Of a DNA stretch of 64,000 bases, positions 51,917 to 60,065 are shown in pieces (within the stretch, counting starts at the first letter, position 1; each line of letters starts with the position of its first letter). Below the pieces are notes generated by a model. That model made no database searches. It was not told where the DNA came from and saw only the letters and a program-made list of their open reading frames with translations. The stretch comes from UBA1494_A sp963973975 (GTDB lineage: Bacteria; Bacteroidota; Bacteroidia; Flavobacteriales_E; Vicingaceae), in NCBI GenBank assembly GCA_963973975.1, contig CAXBCF010000014.1, forward strand, positions 1 to 64,000, given 5' to 3'. The translations under genes were made by a program, and so were the position numbers.

Positions 51917-52984
51917 ATGGCTCAACAATTTTTCCCTTTAAAAGTAAGTGAGATTAGAAAAACAACAGATGATTGTTCTGTAATTTCTATGGAAGTACCC
52001 GAAGAGTTAAAAGAACAGTTTAATTTTATTCAAGGGCAATACCTTACTTTTAAAACAACTATCAACGGAGAAGAGGTTCGAAGAACTTACTCACTTTGCT
52101 CTAGTCCACTCGATCATACTTGGAGTGTGGCAGTTAAAAAAATTGAAGAAGGACGTTTCTCTACTTATGCCAATGATGTATTAAAAGTTGGTGATATCTT
52201 AGAAGTGATGCCGCCAAATGGTCGATTTTATTGCAGCATTGACGAGAAAGGGACAAAAAACTATGTTGCTTTTGCAGCTGGAAGTGGAATTACTCCCATG
52301 CACTCAATTATAAAAACACATTTAACAAAAGAGCCAAATTCCAAGTTTACGCTCTTTTACCTCAATCGTTCTGTTCAAACAATTATTTTAAGAGAAGAAA
52401 TTGAAGCGCTTAAAAATCAGTTTCTAGGAAGGTTTGAATTGTTTTATTTTCTTACTCAAGAGGAGCGAGATGCCCCATTGTTTAACGGAAGGTTTACTCC
52501 TGAAAAACTCGAAACAATTTCTCAGAAAATAATAGATTTTACTATGGTAAATGAGTTTTTCATTTGTGGTCCCCAAGAAATGATTTTCATGATTCGTGAT
52601 TTTTTAATGAACTTGGGAATTAAGAAAGAGAACATTCATTTTGAATTATTTAATACACCAACAGGAGCAAAGAAAAAAACAGTCACTTCTTCGAACAATA
52701 AAGATTTTTCTACTGTTTCTATTGTACTTAATGGAAAAAAGACTACTTTTAAGATGCCCAGAAATGGGACAAGTGTTCTTGATGCAGCCTTAAGTAATAA
52801 TGCTGATCTTCCATTTGCTTGTAAAGGTGGAGTTTGCTGCACTTGCAAAGCAAAATTAATTGAAGGTGAAGCACCCATGCAGGTCAATTATGCATTGGAG
52901 GACGATGAAGTAGAAAATGGATATATATTAACGTGTCAAGCCATCCCAAAATCAGAGACTTTGTTGGTGGATTTTGACAGCTAA
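51917..52984 (+). CDS. paaE: 1,2-phenylacetyl-CoA epoxidase, reductase subunit
   Basis: 355 residues. FAD-binding barrel with RRTYSLCSSP (about 57-66), NAD(P) domain with FAAGSGITPMHSI, and a C-terminal 2Fe-2S plant-type ferredoxin with CKGGVCCTCKAK and a later TCQA Cys, giving the four ligands. Feeds electrons from NADPH to the PaaA diiron centre. It leads the operon, ahead of paaA, which is the order often seen in Bacteroidota rather than that of E. coli. Confidence 0.95.
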   Translation: MAQQFFPLKVSEIRKTTDDCSVISMEVPEELKEQFNFIQGQYLTFKTTINGEEVRRTYSLCSSPLDHTWSVAVKKIEEGRFSTYANDVLKVGDILEVMPPNGRFYCSIDEKGTKNYVAFAAGSGITPMHSIIKTHLTKEPNSKFTLFYLNRSVQTIILREEIEALKNQFLGRFELFYFLTQEERDAPLFNGRFTPEKLETISQKIIDFTMVNEFFICGPQEMIFMIRDFLMNLGIKKENIHFELFNTPTGAKKKTVTSSNNKDFSTVSIVLNGKKTTFKMPRNGTSVLDAALSNNADLPFACKGGVCCTCKAKLIEGEAPMQVNYALEDDEVENGYILTCQAIPKSETLLVDFDS

Positions 52985-52993
52985 ATAAATAAT

Positions 52994-53947
52994 ATGGATA
53001 AAGAGACAATTAATTTAGAAGAGCAATTTCAAGACAAGATTGATCGTGGCGAAAACATTGAAGCCAAGGATTGGATGCCCGAGAAATATCGAAAAACACA
53101 CATTCGACAAATTTCTCAGCATGCTCACTCCGAAGTTGTAGGTATGTTGCCTGAAGGAAATTGGATTTCAAGAGCGCCTTCTTTGAGAAGAAAAGTTGCT
53201 TTATTGGCGAAGGTTCAAGATGAAGCAGGACATGGACTTTATTTGTACAGCGCTGCAGAAACTCTTGGAATAACCAGAGAACAACTCTACGAACAATTAA
53301 ATTCTGGAAAGGCAAAATATTCTTCCATTTTTAATTATCCAACTTTAACTTGGGCGGACATGGGCGCAGTTGGTTGGTTAGTTGATGGTGCAGCAATTAT
53401 CAATCAGGTAATGTTAACGAAGACTTCTTACGGACCTTACGCAAGAGCAATGGTGAGAATTTGCAAAGAAGAAAGTTTTCACCAAAGACAGGGCTATGAA
53501 ATTATGTTGTCGCTTTGTAACGGCACTGAAGCTCAAAAAGCCATGGCACAAGATGCATTAAATAGATGGTGGTGGCCGAGTTTGATGATGTTTGGCCCAA
53601 GAGATGAAGAGTCTCCGAATACCGAACTTTCTATGAAATGGAAAATTAAAAGAAAGTCGAACGATGAGTTGAGACAGCAGTTTATCGACCAAACTGTTCC
53701 ACAAGCTGAATTATTGGGCTTGACTGTTCCAGATAAAGACCTAAAATGGAATGACGAAAAAGGAGGCTATGATTTTGGTCCAATCGATTGGGAAGAGTTT
53801 TGGAATGTAGTGAAAGGGAATGGCTTGTGTAACAAAAAGCGATTAGAAGATAGAAATGCTGCTTGGGATGAAGGAAAATGGGTGCGAGATGCAGCTACAG
53901 CTTATTCCCAGAAGAAAGCGGACCGTAAAGTAAATTTAGCGAGTTAA
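52994..53947 (+). CDS. paaA: 1,2-phenylacetyl-CoA epoxidase, catalytic subunit
   Basis: 317 residues. Ferritin-like diiron subunit; visible ligand regions include KVQDEAGHGLYLYSAAETL and ICKEESFHQRQGYEIML, each holding E and ExxH residues. The N-terminal block DWMPEKYRKTHIRQISQHAH SE is the usual PaaA start. Catalyses the epoxidation of the ring of phenylacetyl-CoA with O2. Nine nt after paaE. Confidence 0.96.
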   Translation: MDKETINLEEQFQDKIDRGENIEAKDWMPEKYRKTHIRQISQHAHSEVVGMLPEGNWISRAPSLRRKVALLAKVQDEAGHGLYLYSAAETLGITREQLYEQLNSGKAKYSSIFNYPTLTWADMGAVGWLVDGAAIINQVMLTKTSYGPYARAMVRICKEESFHQRQGYEIMLSLCNGTEAQKAMAQDALNRWWWPSLMMFGPRDEESPNTELSMKWKIKRKSNDELRQQFIDQTVPQAELLGLTVPDKDLKWNDEKGGYDFGPIDWEEFWNVVKGNGLCNKKRLEDRNAAWDEGKWVRDAATAYSQKKADRKVNLAS

Positions 53948-53964
53948 CCAAAAAACCAAACCAA

Positions 53965-54249
53965 ATGAACAATGAATGGCCCTTATGGGAAATATTTATC
54001 CGAAGTAAAAATGGATTAGAACACCGTCATGCCGGAAGTTTGCATGCGGCAGATGCAGAAATGGCAATTCAAAATGCTCGCGATGTTTATACACGTAGAC
54101 AAGAAGGTGTAAGTCTTTGGGTAGTTGAGTCAAAATACATCACTGCCTCCAATCCTGAAAAAAATGGAGAACTTTTTGAACCTGCCAAAGACAAAGTATA
54201 CAGACATCCGACATTTTATAATTTGCCGGACGAAATAAAGCACATGTAA
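53965..54249 (+). CDS. paaB: 1,2-phenylacetyl-CoA epoxidase subunit B
   Basis: 94 residues, full length. WPLWEIFIRSKNGLEHRHAG, then HAADAEMAIQNARDVYTRRQ and EGVSLWVVES are the family marks. A small structural subunit needed for the PaaABCE complex but without a metal site. 17 nt after paaA. Confidence 0.96.
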   Translation: MNNEWPLWEIFIRSKNGLEHRHAGSLHAADAEMAIQNARDVYTRRQEGVSLWVVESKYITASNPEKNGELFEPAKDKVYRHPTFYNLPDEIKHM

Positions 54250-54253
54250 GAAG

Positions 54254-55009
54254 ATGAATCAAGAAAAATTTTTAGATTACTTAATCCTTCTGGGAGATAA
54301 TTCCATGATTTTAGGTCAGCGCTTAGGTGAGCTTTGTGGACACGGTCCAGAGTTGGAAACAGACATTGCTCTCACAAATATTTCTTTGGATCTTTTCGGA
54401 CAAGTTAGAAATTATTTTCAGCTTGCTGCAACAATCGAAAATAAAGGCAGAACTGAAGATGATCTTGCCATGCTTCGTTTAGAACATGAGTATAGAAATA
54501 GCTACTTGGTGGAGCAACCCAACACTAATTTTGCGCATGTTATTGTGCGTCAATTTTTTTATGATGTTTATCATCAGCTGCTTTTAACTGATTTAATGAA
54601 GAGTAAAAATGATCAACTGCGTGCAATTGCTGAAAAATCAATTAAAGAAGTTAATTACCATGTCGATTTTTCCGCTTCTTGGCTAATTCGAATGGGCGAT
54701 GGCACCGAAGAAAGTAAGCGAAAAGCTCAAGAAGCTATTGATGCCTTATGGCCTTTCGCTATGGAGCTTCTAACAGAAACAGAAACCGAGAAATGGGCGA
54801 AAGAAATGGGTATAGGAGCTGATTTGCCCCAAATGAAAAGTGCATTTCTTTCAAAAGTTAAGGAAGTAATTGCTGAAGCTACTCTTCAACTTCCTGAAGA
54901 AACAGTTTTTCAATATGGTGGAAAGCAAGGCAGACATACAGAACACATGGGTTATATTTTAGCCGAGTTTCAATACATGCAACGCGCATATCCCAATATG
55001 AAATGGTAG
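54254..55009 (+). CDS. paaC: 1,2-phenylacetyl-CoA epoxidase subunit C
   Basis: 251 residues. A ferritin-like subunit that lacks catalytic iron and scaffolds PaaA; LGDNSMILGQRLGELCGHGP at the start and YHVDFSASWLIRMGDGTEES in the middle are typical. The end GRHTEHMGYILAEFQYMQR also fits. 4 nt after paaB; the TAG overlaps the paaD start by 7 nt. Confidence 0.96.
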   Translation: MNQEKFLDYLILLGDNSMILGQRLGELCGHGPELETDIALTNISLDLFGQVRNYFQLAATIENKGRTEDDLAMLRLEHEYRNSYLVEQPNTNFAHVIVRQFFYDVYHQLLLTDLMKSKNDQLRAIAEKSIKEVNYHVDFSASWLIRMGDGTEESKRKAQEAIDALWPFAMELLTETETEKWAKEMGIGADLPQMKSAFLSKVKEVIAEATLQLPEETVFQYGGKQGRHTEHMGYILAEFQYMQRAYPNMKW

Positions 55010-55503
55010 AGGAAACGGATTACATGAATGCTGAGATTCGCGAGATCCTAGCTTCCGTTAGCGATCCTGAAATTCCTGTGTTATCAGTTTTGGACATGGG
55101 AATTATCCGAAAAGTAGAAAAAAAAGAAGCTACCTACGAAATTTCAATTATACCAACTTATTCTGGTTGTCCTGCAATGGATACTATTGCGGATGACCTT
55201 AATGCTGCATTTGCAAAAGCAGGAAAGAAATCTAAAGTAATTCAAATATTGAGTCCTGCATGGTCAACCGATTTTATAACTGATGAAGGAAGAAAAGCAT
55301 TAGAAGATTATGGTATTGCAGCACCTTTAGATGTTTCTGCCGATAAAGCAGCTTTATTAGGTGAGAAGAATAAAGTTCAATGCACCAATTGTGGTTCAAA
55401 AAACACTAGGTTGGTCAGCCAATTCGGCTCCACTGCTTGTAAGGCACTTTTTCAGTGCAATGATTGCCACGAGCCTTTCGATTATTTTAAATGTTTGAAG
55501 TAA
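55003..55503 (+). CDS. paaD: PaaD, phenylacetyl-CoA epoxidase maturation protein
   Basis: 166 residues. An N-terminal MIP18/DUF59 domain (IREILASVSDPEIPVLSVLD, then PTYSGCPAMDTI) is followed by a C-terminal zinc-ribbon (CTNCGSKNTRL, CNDCHEPFDYFKCLK). PaaD is thought to help build the Fe-S or diiron centre of the epoxidase. The start at 55003 overlaps paaC by 7 nt; an ATG at 55024 (MNAEIREIL) is an alternative that avoids overlap. Same MIP18 domain as the SUF DUF59 protein. Confidence 0.93.
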   Translation: MVEETDYMNAEIREILASVSDPEIPVLSVLDMGIIRKVEKKEATYEISIIPTYSGCPAMDTIADDLNAAFAKAGKKSKVIQILSPAWSTDFITDEGRKALEDYGIAAPLDVSADKAALLGEKNKVQCTNCGSKNTRLVSQFGSTACKALFQCNDCHEPFDYFKCLK

Positions 55504-55587
55504 TTTCCAATAACTTTTTTTCTTGACAAACTTTTCATTATCATTGCCCAGTTAATTTATTTTACTAATTATTTAATAAACCATTTC

Positions 55588-55851
55588 ATGAAAAGAATTC
55601 AAAAAATAGTGGCTTTAGCAACACTAGTGTTTGGTCTTTCTTCGTGTGTTGTGTATGAAACACATAGCGTTACAGGAAATCCAATAGGCACAAAAAAAGC
55701 GGTAGTTAAAGCTAGTGCATTTAGCAAAAACGCTGATTTTACAATGCAGGCAGCAGCCAAAAAAGGAAAAATCGACAAAATTGGAAGTGTAGATACTAGA
55801 GTAACAGTATTCATTGTCCCATTTTATAGAACAGTTGTAACCGGAGAATAA
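55588..55851 (+). CDS. TRL-like family lipoprotein 1
   Basis: 87 residues. Lipobox VFGLSSC with Cys20, then HSVTGNPIGTKKAVVKASAF, AAAKKGKIDKIGSVDTRV and the terminal RTVVTGE. The P-I-G-x-K, A-x-x-G-K-I-x-K-I-x-x-V-D pattern is that of TRL-like (PF13146) lipoproteins, of unknown role. First of three tandem paralogues; spacing to the next is 11 nt. Likely outer- or inner-membrane attached in the periplasm. Confidence 0.85.
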   Translation: MKRIQKIVALATLVFGLSSCVVYETHSVTGNPIGTKKAVVKASAFSKNADFTMQAAAKKGKIDKIGSVDTRVTVFIVPFYRTVVTGE

Positions 55852-55862
55852 AAACGAAAAAG

Positions 55863-56150
55863 ATGAAAAATATAAATAAAATACTATTTGGAGCTGTTGC
55901 TATTTTGGCTTTTAGCTCATGTACAATAACGCAACCATACGCTGTTACAGATCATCCAATTGGAAGTAAAACAGGAGTTTCTAAAACGAATGTAATTCTT
56001 GGGGTTATTCAGTTGAATAAAGATTATGGTGTAGCTGATGCTGCGAAACAAGGAAAAATTAAAGGTCCTATTTCGACAGTGGATTTGAAAATTTCAAACT
56101 ACATCCTTTTCTCAACTAAAGAGTTAATTGTAACAGGTGACGAAAATTAA
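55863..56150 (+). CDS. TRL-like family lipoprotein 2
   Basis: 95 residues. Lipobox LAFSSC, then YAVTDHPIGSKTGVSKTNVI, DAAKQGKIKGPISTVDLKIS and terminal KELIVTGDEN. Same layout as its neighbours, with an inserted GVIQLNKDYG segment. Second of the triplet, 12 nt before the third gene. Confidence 0.85.
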   Translation: MKNINKILFGAVAILAFSSCTITQPYAVTDHPIGSKTGVSKTNVILGVIQLNKDYGVADAAKQGKIKGPISTVDLKISNYILFSTKELIVTGDEN

Positions 56151-56162
56151 AAAAATATAACT

Positions 56163-56453
56163 ATGAAACTTATAAGAAATTTAACATTTTTGGGAATGAT
56201 AGCTTTTTTATCATCCTGTAGTGTTTCAGGTCCTTTGACAGCGCCTAAAGCATTAGTAACTAAAAATGCTGTTGGATCTAAAGTAGGTAAAGCAGAAAGA
56301 AAAATCTGGTTAGGTATTTGGCTTGGCAATACAGATTTGAGTATCACAAAAGCTGCTAAAAACGGAAAAATCACTAAGATTGCTACTGTTGATGCAGAGA
56401 TTGAAGGTGGATTTCTTTCTACTACTTACAGAACAATTGTAACTGGAGAATAA
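56163..56453 (+). CDS. TRL-like family lipoprotein 3
   Basis: 96 residues. Lipobox AFLSSC, then KNAVGSKVGKAERKIWLGIW, KAAKNGKITKIATVDAEIEG and terminal YRTIVTGE, the last resembling the first copy's RTVVTGE. Third of the triplet, followed by the terminator at 56472-56507, which ends the transcript before paaG. Divergence among copies is high, so the duplication is not recent. Confidence 0.85.
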   Translation: MKLIRNLTFLGMIAFLSSCSVSGPLTAPKALVTKNAVGSKVGKAERKIWLGIWLGNTDLSITKAAKNGKITKIATVDAEIEGGFLSTTYRTIVTGE

Positions 56454-56471
56454 ATAATTTTTAAACTTTGT

Positions 56472-56507
56472 AAAAAAGCTGTTCCATAAATTGGAGCAGC
56501 TTTTTTT
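56472..56507 (+). terminator. Rho-independent terminator after the TRL triplet
   Basis: AAAAAGCTGTTCCA pairs with TGGAGCAGCTTTTTT around a TAAAT loop; one position is a G-T pair. A T run follows. It separates the lipoproteins from paaG and paaH, which then need their own promoter. Confidence 0.75.
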
Positions 56508-56529
56508 ATTTCACTTTTTTTGCCATTTG

Positions 56530-56670
56530 ATTATACCAATTCTTGTTATAAAACAGTTCTAATGTTTTATAATGTAAGAAGTGGTAAATGCCGATACAGC
56601 ATATAAACAGTTCTTCTTTTGGACTGTATTATATTTGTAATCGGTATTAAAAAGGTTAATCGGTATAATT
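56530..56670. repeat. Inverted-repeat element, copy C
   Basis: 141 bp with ATTATACCAATT at the left (56530) and AATCGGTATAAT at the right (to 56670), the same ends as copies A and B. Just inside the right end, a second ATCGGTATT stands in tandem. The right end touches the -7 element of paaG (56674), so the repeat provides the -33 region of that promoter, or blocks it. Confidence 0.6.
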
Positions 56671-56673
56671 CGA

Positions 56674-56681
56674 TAGTTTTG
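56674..56681 (+). promoter_or_regulatory. Possible -7 element of the paaGH promoter
   Basis: TAGTTTTG fits TAnnTTTG, 23 nt before the paaG ATG. The region where the -33 box should lie is repeat copy C and has no TTTG, so this is a partial match. Confidence 0.4.
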
Positions 56682-56704
56682 TGTCAGTTGTTATAAATTA
56701 AATT

Positions 56705-57484
56705 ATGGATTCAATAGTATTTACCCACAAAGATGAGATAGCTTGGATTACGCTCAACCGCCCTCAATCCTACAATAGTTTTAACCGTGAGATGGCACTT
56801 TCACTACAAAATACACTGGATGAGTGCTCTGAAAATGATTCTATTCGTGCTGTTGTAATTCAAGGTGAGGGGAAAGCTTTTTGTGCAGGGCAAGACTTAG
56901 TTGAAGTGACTGATCAAAGTCAAAATCCAGGTTTTAGAAAGATTTTAGAAGAACACTACGGACCAATTATTCAAAAGATAAGGAGTTGTAATAAACCGAT
57001 AATTGCTGCTGTAAATGGTGTGGCTGCAGGAGCTGGAGCAAACATTGCATTGGCTTGCGACATTGTTGTTGCCAATGAAAAAGCGAGCTTTATTCAAGCA
57101 TTTAGTGGTATTGGATTAATTCCTGACAGTGGTGGAACATTTTTCTTGCCCCGTTTAATTGGTTTTCAAAAAGCTTCGGCATTGGCTATGTTAGGCGATA
57201 AGGTATCGGCAATTGAGGCTGAGAAGTTGGGAATGATTTACAAAGTTTTTTCAGAAGAAAGTTTTGAATCTGAACTTAGAAATTTAGCTGAACGATTAGC
57301 AAAAATGCCCACAAAGGGACTTGCGTTAACAAAAAAAGCTTTTAACCAAGCCATGAATAATTCTCTTGGTGAGCAATTGGCACTCGAATCTAAATTGCAA
57401 ATTGAAGCTAGTGAAACGAACGATTACAAAGAAGGAGTAGCCGCTTTCATTGAGAAAAGAAAACCAAATTTTAAAGGAAATTAA
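56705..57484 (+). CDS. paaG: Enoyl-CoA hydratase/isomerase, probable PaaG
   Basis: 259 residues. Crotonase fold: AGQDLVEV (oxyanion), CNKPIIAAVNGVAAGAGAN, and GLIPDSGGTFFLPRLIG with Asp141. The IPDSGG motif marks the isomerase branch (1,2-epoxyphenylacetyl-CoA isomerase) rather than a hydratase. It converts the epoxide made by PaaABCDE to the oxepin-CoA. Twelve nt before paaH. The name rests on the motif and on the neighbouring paa genes. Confidence 0.88.
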   Translation: MDSIVFTHKDEIAWITLNRPQSYNSFNREMALSLQNTLDECSENDSIRAVVIQGEGKAFCAGQDLVEVTDQSQNPGFRKILEEHYGPIIQKIRSCNKPIIAAVNGVAAGAGANIALACDIVVANEKASFIQAFSGIGLIPDSGGTFFLPRLIGFQKASALAMLGDKVSAIEAEKLGMIYKVFSEESFESELRNLAERLAKMPTKGLALTKKAFNQAMNNSLGEQLALESKLQIEASETNDYKEGVAAFIEKRKPNFKGN

Positions 57485-57495
57485 ATTGTTGTTTT

Positions 57496-58677
57496 ATGAA
57501 TGTAGGTATTATTGGTAGCGGAACTATGGGAAGTGGAATTGCTCAAGTGGCGGCTACTGCAAAATGCAATGTGGTAATTTATGATTTGAACAAAGCTGCA
57601 CTTGACAAGAGTAAGGCAAGCTTAGAAAAAGTAATGCTTCGGTTGATTGAGAAAGGAAAGATCGATTCAGCTGAGTCAAAACGCATTCAAGAGGCTATTC
57701 AATATTCTCAAAGTTTAGCAGATTTTTCAGCTTGCGATTTGGTTATTGAAGCCATCGTTGAAAATCCTGAAGTCAAGAAAAAAGTATTTATTGAGTTGGA
57801 AGGAATTGTCTCTAAAGACTGTATTATTGCTTCCAATACTTCTTCATTGTCCATTACTTCTTTAGCTGCATGCTTATCTGAAGCAGAGCGTTTTATTGGC
57901 ATTCATTTCTTTAACCCAGCTCCTTTAATGAAATTGGTAGAAGTAATTCCTGCCATCCAAACTTCTGCGGCTATTTTAAAAGTAACTAAGGAAACAATTG
58001 CTTCATGGGGTAAAATTGTGGTGCAAGCAAAAGACACACCTGGCTTTATCGTCAATAAAGTAGCCCGACCTTTTTATGGAGAGGCTTTACGTATTTATGA
58101 AGAAGGTATAGCTGATATAGCAACTATAGATTGGGCGATGAAAGAAATTGGAGGTTTTAGAATGGGACCTTTTGAATTGATGGATTTTATCGGAAATGAT
58201 GTGAATTATACAGTCACCGAAACAGTTTTCAATGCATTTTATTTCGATTCTAGATATAAACCTGCATTTGCTCAAAAGCGACTTTCTGAAGCAGGATATT
58301 TAGGAAGGAAAACTGTTAGAGGATATTACAATTATGCTGAAGGTGCTGAAAACCCCAAAGCAAATGAAGACGAACAATTAGGAAAAGAAATTTTTAATCG
58401 CGTTTTGGCCATGCTAATTAACGAAGCAGCAGACACCTTGTATTTAAACATCGCTAATGCTAAAGACATTGATTTGGCCATGACCAATGGGGTGAATTAC
58501 CCTAAAGGTTTATTAGCTTGGGCTGATGAGTTAGGAATTAATCGTTGTGTTGAGATGTTGGATCAACTTTTTGATGAATATCGAGAGGAACGCTACCGAT
58601 GTTCGCCTATATTAAGAAAGATGGCTTCAAATGGAGCTAAATTTTTTAAATCCAACCTTTCAACCAGTAGTAAGTAA
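57496..58677 (+). CDS. paaH: 3-hydroxyacyl-CoA dehydrogenase, probable PaaH
   Basis: 393 residues. NAD site GSGTMGSGIAQVAA at the start, ASNTSSLSI and HFFNPAPLMKLVEVIPA, then two C-terminal 3HCDH domains (IVNKVARPFYGEALRIYEEG, and MLINEAADTLYLN), longer than plain 3-hydroxybutyryl-CoA dehydrogenases and fitting PaaH. It oxidises 3-hydroxyadipyl-CoA in the lower part of the pathway. The last 32 nt overlap the convergent DUF218 gene. Confidence 0.88.
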   Translation: MNVGIIGSGTMGSGIAQVAATAKCNVVIYDLNKAALDKSKASLEKVMLRLIEKGKIDSAESKRIQEAIQYSQSLADFSACDLVIEAIVENPEVKKKVFIELEGIVSKDCIIASNTSSLSITSLAACLSEAERFIGIHFFNPAPLMKLVEVIPAIQTSAAILKVTKETIASWGKIVVQAKDTPGFIVNKVARPFYGEALRIYEEGIADIATIDWAMKEIGGFRMGPFELMDFIGNDVNYTVTETVFNAFYFDSRYKPAFAQKRLSEAGYLGRKTVRGYYNYAEGAENPKANEDEQLGKEIFNRVLAMLINEAADTLYLNIANAKDIDLAMTNGVNYPKGLLAWADELGINRCVEMLDQLFDEYREERYRCSPILRKMASNGAKFFKSNLSTSSK

Positions 58678-59332
58678 TTGCAAGGTATTCACGAATTACA
58701 ATTATTTCATATTGCAAATAGCTCCATAAGTTATAGCGCAAGTTAAGGTTGCTAATCTTTCTTTTTTCTAAATCATCTTCTTTGTATAAAGCTTCTTTAT
58801 CAGGAGGTCTTTCAAAGGTCGGACTTCCTCCAATGTTTGTGAAACCAACCTTTTTGAAACTTGCAATAGATCTATAAGTATGTTCGGGAGAGGTTACTAT
58901 CAATAAACTACTTTCTTTATTTGGAATTAGTTCACCAATCTCTAATGCTTGAGTGCGTGTATTGTAGCCATTTGGAGCAAATGAAATACGATTAGAATCT
59001 ATCGACTTTGTTATAAACTCCGCTTTCATTAACTCCAACTGATAGGTACTATCCTCTACATTATAGGGCATTGCTAAAATGATTTTAGCTTTGGGAAATT
59101 TTAAAGCGAGATGAGCACCAAAATAAGCTCTCATCAAACCATCCGGTGAGGGCATACCATCACCACCCATAACAACGATGTATTCAGGGGCATTTTCCAA
59201 TTTTTCATCTAATACTCCTAATCGGTGATAAGCCCAATATGGTACATCAGTAAAAGCAAGAACTACCATAATAATCGCTATGCTACTTATTGTGTAAGCG
59301 AGTTTATTTAGAATGGATTTAAAAAATTGCAT
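58646..59332 (-). CDS. DUF218/YdcF-family membrane-anchored protein
   Basis: 228 residues. One N-terminal helix (LAYTISSIAIIMVVLAF), then a DUF218 core: AEYIVVMGGDGMPSPDGLM and PNGYNTRTQALEIGELI, LLIVTSPEHTYRSIASFK. Related SanA/ElyC/YdcF proteins act in the envelope or bind SAM. The tail is rich in Tyr/Arg. It ends in the last 32 nt of paaH on the opposite strand. Confidence 0.82.
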   Translation of the reverse strand: MQFFKSILNKLAYTISSIAIIMVVLAFTDVPYWAYHRLGVLDEKLENAPEYIVVMGGDGMPSPDGLMRAYFGAHLALKFPKAKIILAMPYNVEDSTYQLELMKAEFITKSIDSNRISFAPNGYNTRTQALEIGELIPNKESSLLIVTSPEHTYRSIASFKKVGFTNIGGSPTFERPPDKEALYKEDDLEKRKISNLNLRYNLWSYLQYEIIVIREYLAITYYWLKGWI

Positions 59333-59364
59333 GAAGCAAAAGTAAACTATTGGAGCATTGTCGC

Positions 59365-60021
59365 CTAACGATTTTCTTGTCGTTTAAAATCTCCTCTCTT
59401 CCAAGCTTCAATAAATTGTGCCCAAGCAATTGGATTTAGAAGGTTGCTGAGATTATTCATTCGCGACTGACCTGCATAGTAGAGCTGATTAAAACGCTGT
59501 TGGTTTTCCCATTTAAAATTCATGCTTCCATCCATTGGCATTACAGCCGCTTTTGCAGCAAGGGTTGACGGGTCTAAATTTTTTCTTGCAATTTCCAAAT
59601 CATCATCGGGGATTTTAAGTGCTAAAAAAGCGTCTTTAAATTGCTCAGGAGTAGGCCAAGGGTAAATATTGACTGTCTCTAATTCGATAGTGTCACTTAC
59701 CATGCTGTGAATTAAAGAGTAGTGAGATCCTTGAAGGCTATCAGAAACATAAAAATCTGAACTGCGATAACCAATAGAAGAAAAAACAATTGTATCTCCT
59801 TTTTTAGCAACAAATGAAAAGTAACCATAATAGTCTGAGGTAGTTCCTCGATTGGTATTTTTTACCATTACCGTTGCAAATGGCACAGGAACCAAGCTGT
59901 CTTGATCCACAATAATTCCTGAAAACTGAATTAAATCATAGTCAGCTTCTTGAGCATGAACTGAATTAACCGAACAAATAATTAAGAAAGAAAATAAACT
60001 GAGAATTCTAATTAATAACAT
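59365..60021 (-). CDS. Exported CarboxypepD_reg-like protein
   Basis: 218 residues. Signal peptide (ILSLFSFLIICSVNSVHA), then QFSGIIVDQDSLVPVPFATV and TTSDYYGYFSFVAKKGDTIV with FSSIGYRSSDFY, the carboxypeptidase-regulatory-like beta-sandwich (PF13715) often found as a plug for TonB-linked receptors, but here alone and followed by a helical region rather than a barrel. Function unknown. 45 nt after the M23 gene. Confidence 0.82.
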   Translation of the reverse strand: MLLIRILSLFSFLIICSVNSVHAQEADYDLIQFSGIIVDQDSLVPVPFATVMVKNTNRGTTSDYYGYFSFVAKKGDTIVFSSIGYRSSDFYVSDSLQGSHYSLIHSMVSDTIELETVNIYPWPTPEQFKDAFLALKIPDDDLEIARKNLDPSTLAAKAAVMPMDGSMNFKWENQQRFNQLYYAGQSRMNNLSNLLNPIAWAQFIEAWKRGDFKRQENR

Positions 60022-60065
60022 GTATCAAAATTAAGGAATGTATTTTTTCAAAAAAATAAAGAATG

